Position numbers and translations under genes: made by a program. DNA of 64,000 nucleotides from positions 5,270,001 to 5,334,000 of the forward strand of contig CM082584.2 of assembly GCA_040954595.2 (NCBI GenBank), written 5' to 3'. Positions 24,201-32,422 of this stretch are shown here, piece by piece. The notes under the pieces are model-generated. The model did not search any database and had not been told where the DNA came from. It worked only from the letters and a program-made list of their open reading frames with translations. Source of the DNA: Balanoglossus misakiensis. Lineage: Eukaryota; Hemichordata. Within the stretch, counting starts at the first letter, position 1. Every line of letters begins with the position of its first letter.

Positions 24201-24577
24201 TGAATGCCTTGATATTCATTATTGACGTAATAATGAACATCGCCATTTTCATCAACATTATACGTTAACCGGTTCCCCTTGGTGGCAAACTTCTCCGGAA
24301 GAGCTTTGGCCCAGAATCCAGGTTTGTTAGTAAGATCCGGGACGGCATATTTCGGCAAATCGCCAACTTCGTTCGGATCTACACTGGTGAATCCAAAGCG
24401 TATGGCTCCGCTCCACCCAGTCACATTGTCGGTGAATTCCAGGGAAATCCTGTCACCGACCGGAATGGGAACAGCGCTAAACGCGATGCCATTGCTGAAA
24501 CTGTCCGTGCGAGTCGCAGTCAGCCGATCTGAGGAGAACTCTATCAGACTACCACATTTCTCATGGAAGTAAGTCAT
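11936..24577 (-). CDS. NHR-Roc-COR-Death-TIR protein with C-terminal CaaX box (ROCO family)
   Basis: Nineteen coding exons, in transcript order: 24577-24109, 23466-23304, 22983-22653, 21510-21283, 21074-20976, 20380-20195, 19825-19709, 19325-19182, 18720-18514, 17792-17631, 17244-17106, 16831-16674, 16314-16225, 15719-15503, 15023-14877, 14243-14070, 13652-13474, 12988-12811 and 12294-11936. All junctions are GT-AG, phases match, and the sum is 3,747 nt (1,248 aa plus stop). The start ATG at 24577 has an in-frame stop 9 nt upstream. Domains: NHR about 1-156, Roc 187-500, COR about 500-900, Death about 925-1008, TIR about 1018-1150, Gln-rich tail, CTLL end. Roc-COR proteins are dimerising G proteins; Death and TIR domains assemble immune or cell-death signalling complexes. 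A role in innate immunity or cell death is inferred. Exact splice choices are by eye. Confidence 0.9.
12380..12510. repeat. Partial copy of interspersed repeat 'CAAACCAGAGACTCTGG'
   Basis: ATGTGCCAAACCAGAGACTC, then TGGTTACAAAAATTGTATGC and CCTAACAACAGACAAGATGG, match 21558-21640 and the second half of 34545-34850. It sits in the intron before the last ROCO exon. Confidence 0.75.
12811..13652 (-). CDS. ROCO gene TIR-domain exons 17-18
   Basis: Exon 17 (13652-13474) reads PPSVFISYNWGIQDEV (box 1), then SGFQCWMDIGQMGGGDTLY (BB-loop region). Exon 18 (12988-12811) continues VVIACITPKYIVSHNCNREI and then KKPIIPVMF (box 2/3-like). Glu1089 in N-C-N-R-E-I falls where SARM1 has the catalytic Glu (W-V-H-K-E-I). 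NAD+ cleavage by this TIR is therefore plausible but inferred. The last strand is followed directly by the Gly-rich start of exon 19. Confidence 0.9.
14070..15023 (-). CDS. ROCO gene Death-domain exons 15-16
   Basis: Exon 15 (15023-14877) ends with SDWLALAEKLG (943-953), the helix-2 signature of Death domains. Exon 16 (14243-14070) continues with helix-rich text: NPALEMITDWI, then TLSIEMMLTCLEQM and REDVIDII, matching the pattern 'LLxxW..G..ATvxxLxxaLxxigredvvdii'. The intron therefore falls inside the domain. Death domains assemble helical oligomers with other Death domains. A related fold such as CARD or DED is less likely because of the DW..LA..LG and HREDVIDII signatures. Confidence 0.85.
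15081..15265. repeat. MITE with GTACAGTCAAACCTGT terminal inverted repeats
   Basis: The left end is GTACAGTCAAACCTGTGTTA and the right end is ATAGACAGGTTTGACTGTAC. The interior repeats 'CTGTCTATAAAGGCCAC'-like text in both senses. It lies in a ROCO intron just upstream of the Death-domain exon. A diverged relative is near 63160-63215. Confidence 0.8.
15503..19825 (-). CDS. ROCO gene COR-domain exons 7-14
   Basis: Eight exons in phase. Exon 9 (18720-18514) has the typical COR winged-helix text: LQFYHDLGVIVYYG, then TVILKPQWLVDVFKRVIT. Exons 11-12 continue with YITFGGFLPG and DGLFHRILTRAV, also typical of COR-B. Exon 14 (15719-15503) contains a Cys cluster, C-P-C-G followed by two further Cys and HFLNL, and ends in KKWFPSKATQS. 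COR domains dimerise Roc-COR proteins and couple GTP state to effector domains. The Cys cluster could bind zinc, but this is only a suggestion. Confidence 0.85.
17330..17450. repeat. Fragment of a repeat shared with 23040-23280
   Basis: CATGGCAAACTAAGATCTAG, then AGCACCACCATATGTTCTTA and CATATGTAAATTGGAGGTGAC, reappear (inverted) in 23090-23245. It is within a ROCO intron. Confidence 0.6.
18010..18310. repeat. MITE with 'AAAGCCCCAATAGCTGCC'-type ends
   Basis: The left end is TTCTTAAAGCCCCACAAGAT and the right end is AATGGCAGCTATTGGGGCTT. The interior AAATACTTCAATCTTCTAAT is shared with 51893-52065. One isolated end also occurs near 48970-48992. It lies in a ROCO intron. Confidence 0.7.
18824..19165. 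repeat. CA-rich microsatellite-like tracts
   Basis: ACACACACAACCACACACAC lies near 18826-18846, and an interrupted CACACTCACACT array runs about 19090-19165. Both are in ROCO introns flanking the exon at 19182-19325 and generate spurious His/Thr-rich frames. Confidence 0.7.
19358..19567. repeat. CTGTAAAAC-family foldback repeat (ROCO intron)
   Basis: Starts ACTATAAACACTTTATTTTC and ends TGTGTTTTACAGTAT. It is dense in TCGCGA-like motifs (TTTTCGCGAAATGC, GAACGCGAAAATTAAT, GATATCGCGAAAATT). It is the best-preserved CpG-rich copy in the window. Confidence 0.85.
20195..23466 (-). CDS. ROCO gene Roc (Ras-of-complex) GTPase exons 2-6
   Basis: Exon 2 carries the P-loop GQDRVGKTS (residues 194-202). 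Exon 3 begins with EESTDGID (Thr219, switch I/G2) and then becomes highly charged (Glu/Lys/Asp). Exon 4 ends its acidic run at LNIWDFAGQ (G3, Asp385-Gln389). Exon 5 has the following strand, TSRAVYTIVFNL. Exon 6 has IVGTHKN (477-480), the G4 position, with Asn where Asp is usual. The G2-G3 gap of about 165 residues is far longer than the ~20 in Ras. GTP binding seems likely from G1 and G3; base specificity is in doubt because of G4. Confidence 0.88.
20391..20750. repeat. Exact tandem duplication, 2 x 180 bp
   Basis: 20391-20570 and 20571-20750 are identical as read, from GGCACACCACAGAAACATGC to ATTTCATAAATCTCTTTGA. The first copy begins 10 bp upstream of the ROCO exon ending at 20380, next to the polypyrimidine tract of its acceptor. 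No coding potential. It is either a very recent duplication or an assembly artefact. Confidence 0.95.
21185..21268. repeat. Partial CTGTAAAAC-family repeat
   Basis: ACTGTAAACCGGGAAATTTT and GAACGATAAATTTCTGTGAA are followed by an A-rich run; the second half is missing. It ends 15 bp before the donor side of the exon 21283-21510. Confidence 0.7.
21556..21890. repeat. Interspersed repeat, about 330 bp copy
   Basis: It shares GTGCCAAACCAAAGACTCTG, CATAAGGCAGTGTGTTGTCC and TATGGAAGGAAGCAAAGGCC with 34545-34850, and its first part with 12380-12510. It lies in a ROCO intron. No transposase frame is visible. Confidence 0.8.
23040..23285. repeat. Foldback repeat between ROCO exons 2 and 3
   Basis: TTTCCATGGTAAAAGTTGCA is followed by GGGTGACTATGTACC; the mirror end reads CATGGTAACTATACT then ATAGGTGACCATACACC. 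The interior CCCAATTTACATATGCCCAT and AACATATGGTGGC match 17330-17450 in inverted sense. Confidence 0.65.
23891..24079. repeat. Interspersed repeat with poly-G core, copy 1
   Basis: GGGGGATATGTCCCTCTTTG through GTCTAGATGAAACACT matches 31078-31272 along about 190 bp, including an (G)11-13 run. It ends about 30 bp from the first coding exon's donor (24109). Confidence 0.8.
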
Positions 24578-24683
24578 CGCGTATCATAGTTTATGTTCAA
24601 CTTCCAAAGTAAAATCCATCTTCCCATTTACTTGGACGTATCACAACGGAATGTACAGGCTGAACTCGCAAATGTGTAACTTC
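24109..24683 (-). CDS. ROCO gene first coding exon: Neuralized homology repeat (NHR)
   Basis: The coding part is 24109-24577; 24578-24683 is 5' UTR after an acceptor (TTTACAG) at about 24684. It reads M-T-Y-F-H-E-K-C-G, then R-T-D-S-F-S-N-G-I-A-F-S, the NHR hallmarks (His-x-x-x-Gly start, 'SF.NG..FS', then a Trp-containing SG-x-x-R-x-G-F core). It ends at VDP before a GTAAGT donor. NHR domains bind proteins, as in Neuralized binding to Delta. Here it would be the ligand- or partner-binding head of the protein. Confidence 0.88.
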
Positions 24684-27600
24684 CTGTAAATAGACAACAA
24701 AACAAACAAATCAATTTGAAATGAAAATTGATTGTTTACCACACTTATTTGTAAACTTGTCTCACATTCTCAGTGGCCATTTCTATTAAAATGTTACCTA
24801 TCAGAGAAGATAACCAATATTTGTTCATCCACTTATTAACCCTGATTATCAGACACCAGTGCAAACACATGCATTAGAGCAGAGCATATGCGAACATGTA
24901 CTGAATGTTATTTTCAGATCGGTTAAATTATAACTAAAAAATATGTCCATGATATTCAGCAGTGTTCATTAGGCCAATAGATACAAAGGTCAGAGTTCAC
25001 ACTGCATCAGCTACAAGTATAACTGTAAAACGGGAAGTCTGCGAACAATACATTTTTATGAACTTTGCAAAGGTCAAAAAATCGCAAAAACAAAAAGTTG
25101 TGTAAAATGTTTTTCAGATATAATGATGTAGTTTTTAAATACGAGAATGCAAAATTTAGTCGTCGCATAACAGTTGCCTCTTTTGATATCTGAAAATTTC
25201 CTGGTTTACAGTTTTGTGTTATCATCTAAAGAGACAATCAATATTAAACCGAAGTATATTGACTTAAATATTTTAGTACTCTACCTGCATTATGGAGTTA
25301 CCACTACAGTTATTTTCTTTGGGCAAATGAAGGAGACTGTGTATACACAGGAAAGATTACACTGAGTGTGTGTAACCAGGCAACAAAGTCAATGTTAGTT
25401 ACATTCTGGGGAAATTAAATTAGAATAAAAGCTGCAAGCAGCATTCGTGGGCTAAAGTGATGTGGAAAGGACGGTCAGGATTATAGCAGTGGTTGTGAAT
25501 GTGGGAAATGGATGCATTTTAGTTCTATAGTGCTCCAGGTCCAACAAAAAAACTGTCTTGTGACCCTACTGGTTAGCATAAAATGAGATTTGTGCATATT
25601 TAAGGTCAACAGTTCTCTCACATAATAAATTTACAATTAAATTTGGATCCCAACTGGTCTATTTGCATTGAACACCAAACTTCTAGCCCTATTAGTTATC
25701 CTCAAATTACACAATATGCAAAAGAATAATAAAACTTGGTCATTTTTGCCATGCAAGAAATGTGTCAAGCGTCTTCAAAGAAAACGATAAAGTTCTATCA
25801 TTGCTGTTAGAAGTTACTGGTACAAAACGTAACATGAACAGCGATACATGCGTGCATGTATGATGTAAAGTGACTGATGAAGGAACTACTCAGGGTTCTG
25901 ACATGAAAGTGTCAAAGGGTCACTGTGTCCAGAAAGAGGGACTGTGGTCGGAGACACAAGCGATCTGACTTTGTATCACCATGGCTAATTATTTACACTA
26001 AAGACCAACATGAAAAATACTGAACAGAAACGAAAAGTAAACACAACAAAAATCTATAGACAATACATGTACTGCAGAACATTGAAACTGAAGACAACTT
26101 TGAAGAAATTGAATGGTCGATGTGTGCAGCCACTATACTTTACGAATCATTAACCATTCACACATCGGTCTTACACAGAATTTGAGACTGAGCACCGTCT
26201 TAAGATGGAGTGTTGATGCTGCCATAAATATTCGACATTGCATCCACGTCTTCAAGTTCAACTGTTCTGACACATTTTGGACACCAATGTTTACCAATAC
26301 CAAAACAATGTTGTCAACGCCATTGAAATTGCCTACGTGAGAACGTGGGCTTCACTTAGACAGTGAAGCAAATATACAGTAGCCTGTTTGTTTATCTCAC
26401 AGTAACTTATCAACACATACTATCTGTCTGTAAGGACATTACATAAGACGCTACAATGAAAGGGTAGGGTTAAGGGCCTATACCCAGTAACTAACACACC
26501 AATCTAGTTTCTTCGTATTTTATAATTTTACTGTCTACAAATCTTTTTGTAAATATCTGTCAAATTCTGCCTATTTTACTACAGAAGTTATTCACATTTA
26601 CAAATAGATCCCACTTCACTGTGTCCATTTTCAGCATAGTGCTACAGTTGTACATTGTATATGTAAATATCTCCTTATTTTCATTCCTGTCGAAATACAG
26701 CTGAAACAATACAAAATCACGGATTTTGTATTACTGTCATTTTCTGAGAACACTCTGTAGGAGATTGCCCATTTCTTGACTGTGTAACAGACATTTGGAT
26801 ATTTTTCATTCACTGAAATACTTGGAGTCATTCATCCCATCAGTGCTAACACAATGAACAGGTGCAATGTGGAATTGGTTGATATCATCATCCACAATTT
26901 TTTTTTTAAATATCAATACAACAGATATTTCTGTCTGAAGTGGCTGATCTATTGTGTTCTCATTTCAGACCACTTTACAATTAGCAATTCCCCAAATTCT
27001 CGTTAATTATAACTACCGGTACCTCCTATGTTTGTTTTGTCAATTAGCAAATCCCAAAATTCTCGTGAATTTAAGTACCTTGTATTATTTCACATTTTGG
27101 AGATTTTCCATCTAAAATGAAATCAAACTAGTCTGTGAAAAGACTTTGAGAAAGATTTCAACCGAAGAAACTAACATGCTGTGCTTGGGAAATTCAGTCA
27201 ATGGACAGGTTGACACAAACACAAACAGTTAACAGTTAACTTTCAAACCACAGGTTGAATGACACAAACAGCATTGTAACAGTTCCCTTCCACAAAACAA
27301 AACGTATGTAAACAATTTAACACTGAATCAATTAGCACATTTGTGCTGGTATCTTTGTGAACCCAGAATTCTAATGACCTTATTAAAAACAAAATGCTTC
27401 AATGGACATAGCATGACCCTCTTCAGAAAATAACTGTGTTCCACGAAAATAACAGTAGACTGCTCAACTAAAGAACTGTAGAGATAGAATTATGCAAAGG
27501 GTCCAATAATCTGGATTCTGGAATTGTAAATTTAATTAAATGGGAATATATAACCTAACTTTATGAAAAGATGCTGCATTACTCAAGAACCGAAGAAAGG

Positions 27601-28300
27601 AAAACATACTACGAAAAAACCCGGGACCTCCATGGTATCACATCAAAACTGTCCTAGACGATTGACGTACTTACAAGTTCGTTATAACATTACCTGTGTT
27701 AACCGGCTTTACAACAAATCCTTATACGGACGAAATGTGAAGCTACATCAACATGATCTAAGTACCTGTTCCGACCAACAACGTCATACCGACATGAATG
27801 ACGCCGAGACACACACATATGATCTCGAGAACAACATTGTCCGAAACAAACATCTGGAAACCAATGATCTAGACAAGCTCAGCTAACCAACCAGTATATC
27901 ATGGCCCACACGGACCGTCACTCTGTAACGATAAGGCGATCGTGGCAGACGCGATCCAGTCTACTTCGTCCACTTGTAATGTTACACCATACGGTGGCTT
28001 CTACAGCATTACAAGTCTGCTGAGTAGCTACGTTGACAGTTTACATGGCGACTCATTATTACACAAATTAGCGTACACATACTTACAAGTTACAGATGAG
28101 CTTCTGTACTTCTATGGTGGCAGCTGGGCGTATCCTTGTGCAATTTTACGGTGGCAGTAAAAGAACCCAGTTTCAACCATATCAACTGGAACGGCTTATT
28201 TAACCCATAATCAGATCATCAAAGGGTCGTTAAAATTTTGCTATGTGCCCACACACCTAATCGACGATATATCAGCCATCTTGAAAGGCGAGAGTGATTT
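24684..28300 (-). promoter_or_regulatory. Upstream intron(s) and probable promoter zone of the ROCO gene
   Basis: An acceptor at 24684 shows that at least one non-coding exon lies further upstream on the minus strand. The stretch is AT-rich apart from about 27,640-28,370, which has visibly more CpG (ACGCGATCC, TACGGACGAAAT, CAACGTCATACCGACATG). That segment is a reasonable first-exon or promoter candidate. I cannot define a start site. A repeat copy is at 25022-25211. Confidence 0.35.
25022..25211. repeat. CTGTAAAAC-family foldback repeat
   Basis: ACTGTAAAACGGGAAGTCTG opens it and AAAATTTCCTGGTTTACAG closes it. The interior contains GCAAAATTTAGTCGTCGCAT and TTTTGATATC, as in sister copies. 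Confidence 0.85.
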
Positions 28301-31300
28301 GTGCGCAAATTAATCTGCGCATTGTTAGTAACGCAACTGTCACAATTCCGACGCAGAGGGCAGCCTACTGAATGCATTCAAGCCAAGATGTCAGATGAGC
28401 GTTTGAGGCATCAAATAAAATTGCTTTGTGACTCTGTGATGTATCGAATCAAATACACTTACCACCGTTCTCCTCTGCCTTTGTTTAAACTTTACTTGCA
28501 CGTGTGTATCATTGCTGCAATCCACTTGTCAGTTTTAATAATATAGGACAGTCAACTAGGTATAGTCTAATGCCTTAGGGACTTGTTAGTTTCTTCAGTG
28601 GGGGTCAGTTAGTTGCAATAACTGTCGCCTTGGTGGGCTGGTTGGGGGTGGATCCAGCCACCCACCAGCTCACCATGGCTACAATTATTGCAGCTAGGGG
28701 TCAGTCTGCTGTGATGCATGCTGAAAAGTCTCCCCACCACGGTAAAAGCAAAATAGGGTGACCCCTATTACATATTCCCCCATCAATGTTCTCACAATCC
28801 CACTCGTCAGAAATCTTTACGTCACAACAACATAAATGTTGATTTTCCGAGCGTTGTTCCCAATTTTGAGTGTAAAATGCCAATAAAAACATATCAATGT
28901 AAAGTGGAGAGTATTCTGCTGATTGGAGTATATACCCCTTGCAGAAAAAATTACAAAAATACCAGTGACTTGACACAAGATTAGTTTACAAAAATATTTT
29001 ATTTACAATGAAAACAACAAGTTATATCAAAGATAACTTTTCATAAAATATAACCAGCGTTAATAACTTACAGTGAAGTGAATTAGTGATAGTCAGTAAT
29101 ATGATTGTACTCTGAATGTTACAGGCAATGTTTAAAGAGTTTGATAGAAAAAAATTCTTTGGTTTTACTCTTTCACAATCTGGATATAAAAAACTCAGAA
29201 GAGCTTCAGTGTCTTTGACACTTGCGTATAAGAAATGCAAAATGTTTTTTCTCTTCTAATATTTCAGTTTTTGTGTCTACTCAAGATCTTTCATTAATTC
29301 TATAGCCTATAGTCTAGAAAACATTGTCCCCTCTCTTTATTCATCTAAACTTACTTGATGTAGAAGCAGAAATTCTATTTCATAAACCATATTGATACCA
29401 TTACAGTGCCCCTTTAAACATTTGAAGATGTGTAAAAATTAATGAGGGGTTTTAAAATTGATGGGAATGTAAAATTGTAAAAGTCCATTAATTATTCAAA
29501 TTTTTCATCACAAAACTAGAAAGTCATGACATATATATTTACCAAAATTATACATGAAAACTGTACCTCTCTCTATTAATAAATATTAAATAAGGTGCAT
29601 GGTTAGTTATATGAGGGAGAACATTATTATCATACAAACAAAGGAATTCAAATCATAAAATTACAATGCTTACAATTTTCAAGCGAATATTTAACTGTTC
29701 CAGTAAGGAGTGTGGGAGTAACCAACCCCAGAGGAACCTTATATTCGAAGGTATCCAAGCATACAATGAGTCTTTTAATCAATCAGGGGATGCAATGAAT
29801 ACAGAACATGCAACGTTTAACTGCAATTTACACTTGTCAACTAATGTCTTTCTAGATCTCTGAGATTCCCATCTGTTTGCATGGAGGTCACTGTTCACTT
29901 TGACAAGTTCCTCGATGCAACAAAGACTTGGATGAATAAAAACAGATGCACATTTGTGTATGGAGTGATAACAACACTTCAAACACTAATTTGGTAGTTC
30001 GCCCTGAGATTACACTAAAAAGTCGGCTGACTTGTGCATAGTATTGGCTTGCTACTTTGGAAACTGTAGCAATGGATTTGAAGCACAGCTGTCAAACACA
30101 CACTTGTAGAACATTAAAATACATGCATAGTCAGAGTTAGACTCTCACAGCGAACCTTTCACCAGTTTCACGCAGTCATTGCGGGCACATATTCAATCAG
30201 ACGATAAGTCGGCGTAGGTTTGCAAGAGAGTGAGATTGTCATACTAGTAGCATTGGTCATGAAACTAAGTTGAATGTCAAACACTTACGGTCAATAACAA
30301 AATCCTTAAAAGATAAACTGATTTAGATGCACAGGAGAAACTCTAGCTAGCTGTCAAAAGAAATTGGTCTATTTCATGTTGGCACAAAAAACATAAAGAC
30401 TACCAACTGGTCATAGTAGATTGTACTTAAAAACAAAGTGAAGGTTGCTGCCCAATCTGAAAGTCCCCTTGATTACATCCACAGGGGCTTGAGTGAAAAT
30501 TCACATTAAATTTTAATACTTGATAATAACTTTTTCCAAATTTTCTAGTAATTTACAACTGCTGTATGGTACATGTACTCACACAGTTGGTAGGCACACA
30601 AATATCATTAACATTGTATAAAAAAGAACAATATTCATTAACTTAATCAAACATTACAAACAAGACTTTTCGTTCATCTTTGGTATAAATCAAAAGTTGT
30701 CATTTGCCTGTAAAATTGAATGATGTTGAGTTTGGTGCAAATGCTGATACTTTTTATTATAACTTACAATTAATATCGCTATAAATTTGGATCTTTATTG
30801 CTTCTGCTTCAACGAAAGTTGTCTGAATTTCCATTTATATTAGTTGTTATGAGTAAAAAAAATATAAAAATTAATTTCCAAAATGCTGATGGAATATAAA
30901 CATGTCACATGCTGGTTCCGGCGAATGACTTTGTGGAATTTGTGGAATTCTTGCTAACTACAGAAGTCAATACACAAATCACCACTTCCAGAGAGACACA
31001 ATGAATCATGGAAAAATCAAGATGTATTTCCCATAATTCATTGTGAACATGTGATTTACTTTAAACCCTACTCATCTGGGGGATATGTCCCCCTTTGCAA
31101 GAATATTGGGGGGGGGGGGTATTCTACTCTCACAAGGGGAATGTAATATCGTCAATATGTGAGTGACATCCTTATATTAAAGGGGCACTGGTCTGCCTTT
31201 ACAAATTGCTAGGGGGTGCCAACATGTCATCAAGGGGAGACTCCCCCATCTTCCCGTCTAGATGAAACACTGTTTCCCCACAAATGATTCCCTTCATCAT

Positions 31301-31330
31301 CACTTTGAACGAAATGAACAATTCAATGAC
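28301..31330. other. Non-coding stretch between the ROCO 5' side and the dystrophin-family 3' end
   Basis: No protein-like exon found. It is AT-rich and holds a poly-G repeat copy at 31078-31272 and a diffuse foldback around 30010-30255 resembling 36900-37150 (TATTCAATCAGACGATAAGT and GCGTAGGTTTGCAAGAGAGT). Part may be 3' UTR of the minus-strand gene ending at 31535. Confidence 0.45.
31078..31272. repeat. Interspersed repeat with poly-G core, copy 2
   Basis: GGGGGATATGTCCCCCTTTG, AATATTGGGGGGGGGGG and CCGTCTAGATGAAACACTG align with 23891-24079. Both copies lie close to exons of minus-strand genes. Confidence 0.8.
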
Positions 31331-31534
31331 TTCTCATCGGATGATCAGTGGCTTGCGTGGGCTCATCATAGCATTTCTCTCATTCATCTTCTGAAATGAA
31401 ATTGAAGAATATCAGTGAGGCTTTGCATGGGTACACACTGGAAAACAAACCATTGACACAAACAATCTCTTCTTCGAGTTTTCACTCAACACAACAAGGT
31501 TGACAAAACCCAAACATGGCTGAATTTTAAAATG

Positions 31535-32422
31535 TTACTCACAAGGTTTGGTGGCCTTGGAAACCAATGACGTCATTGCTACGCCAACTCTCCGTGCAGC
31601 ATACAGCATCTCATCAGTATCACCATGGTAACTTGCTGATGATGAATAATTAAAATCAGTATGAAGTGAGCAGTTTATCACTGAAATGAATCATGACCAT
31701 ATCTTCTTTTCTTATTAAAATATGGTGCAAGTTTAACAACCAATTTCCAAGTCATGTGACCGACAATTTACAAATGCAATTTACTGTTGCACCTTAAAAA
31801 ATCAAAGATTTCTGATGCAGAAATTTGGGCTGAAAAGGACTGTCTCCTTTACACTCCAGGCTTGCATTCATGCTTGCCAAATGTGTACATAAATCAAGTG
31901 TTGCAGCAAGGATAGGGATACTATTTTGGCTGACATTTTGCATATTTTGGGGACAGCATAAAGTGTGTGTGTGCACGTGTACATACACAAGTTCATGTAC
32001 AATGTACAACGTGACACATAAAAATTTTATGATTTGATATATTCAATAAATTTGATTCACTCACCATCAGATGTATTAACTGGGTATACGGCACTTAATC
32101 TGCGTAATAAATCATCTAATTCTGCTTCCTCTGACGGAAATGCCTTCGATACATTCGTTGATGGGAAATGGATTGTGCTTTGATTGACAAGATGTGGAGG
32201 GAGGAGTCTGCTGTCAGTTGTGTCTATGCCAGCTTCTGATTGGCTCAGCCTTTGCTGCTCTCTGCTGTCAGTCATTGCTATTCCTGATGATGATTGGCTT
32301 ATGTATTGTTGAGAAGGCAACAACTTGGCTGGAGCTGATTGGTCCATCATATTTCGTGGGTCTGGGGCTGGTCTGGACGTTGGCACGTACATTGATGTTG
32401 CGTGGCTGGGATGTCTCTGTCC
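31535..32422 (-). CDS. Dystrophin-family gene: C-terminal tail, two possible endings
   Basis: Exon 32422-32065 is Ser/Gln/Pro-rich (SQSSSGIAMTDSR and SQSEAGIDTTDSR are near repeats) and ends ELDDLLRRLSAVYP. The next exon adds GDTDEMLYAARRVGVAMTSL, a helix like dystrobrevin tails. Reading through gives ...KATKPCE and TAA at 31535. Using the strong GTGAGT donor at 31542 and an acceptor near 31394 creates a TAA at once (...KATKP), two residues shorter. Confidence 0.75.

Noticed and set aside
27563-27886. 107-codon + strand frame in the CpG-richer segment
   Set aside because: No recognisable domain and no bounding splice sites that join it to anything; more likely part of a promoter or 5' UTR zone.
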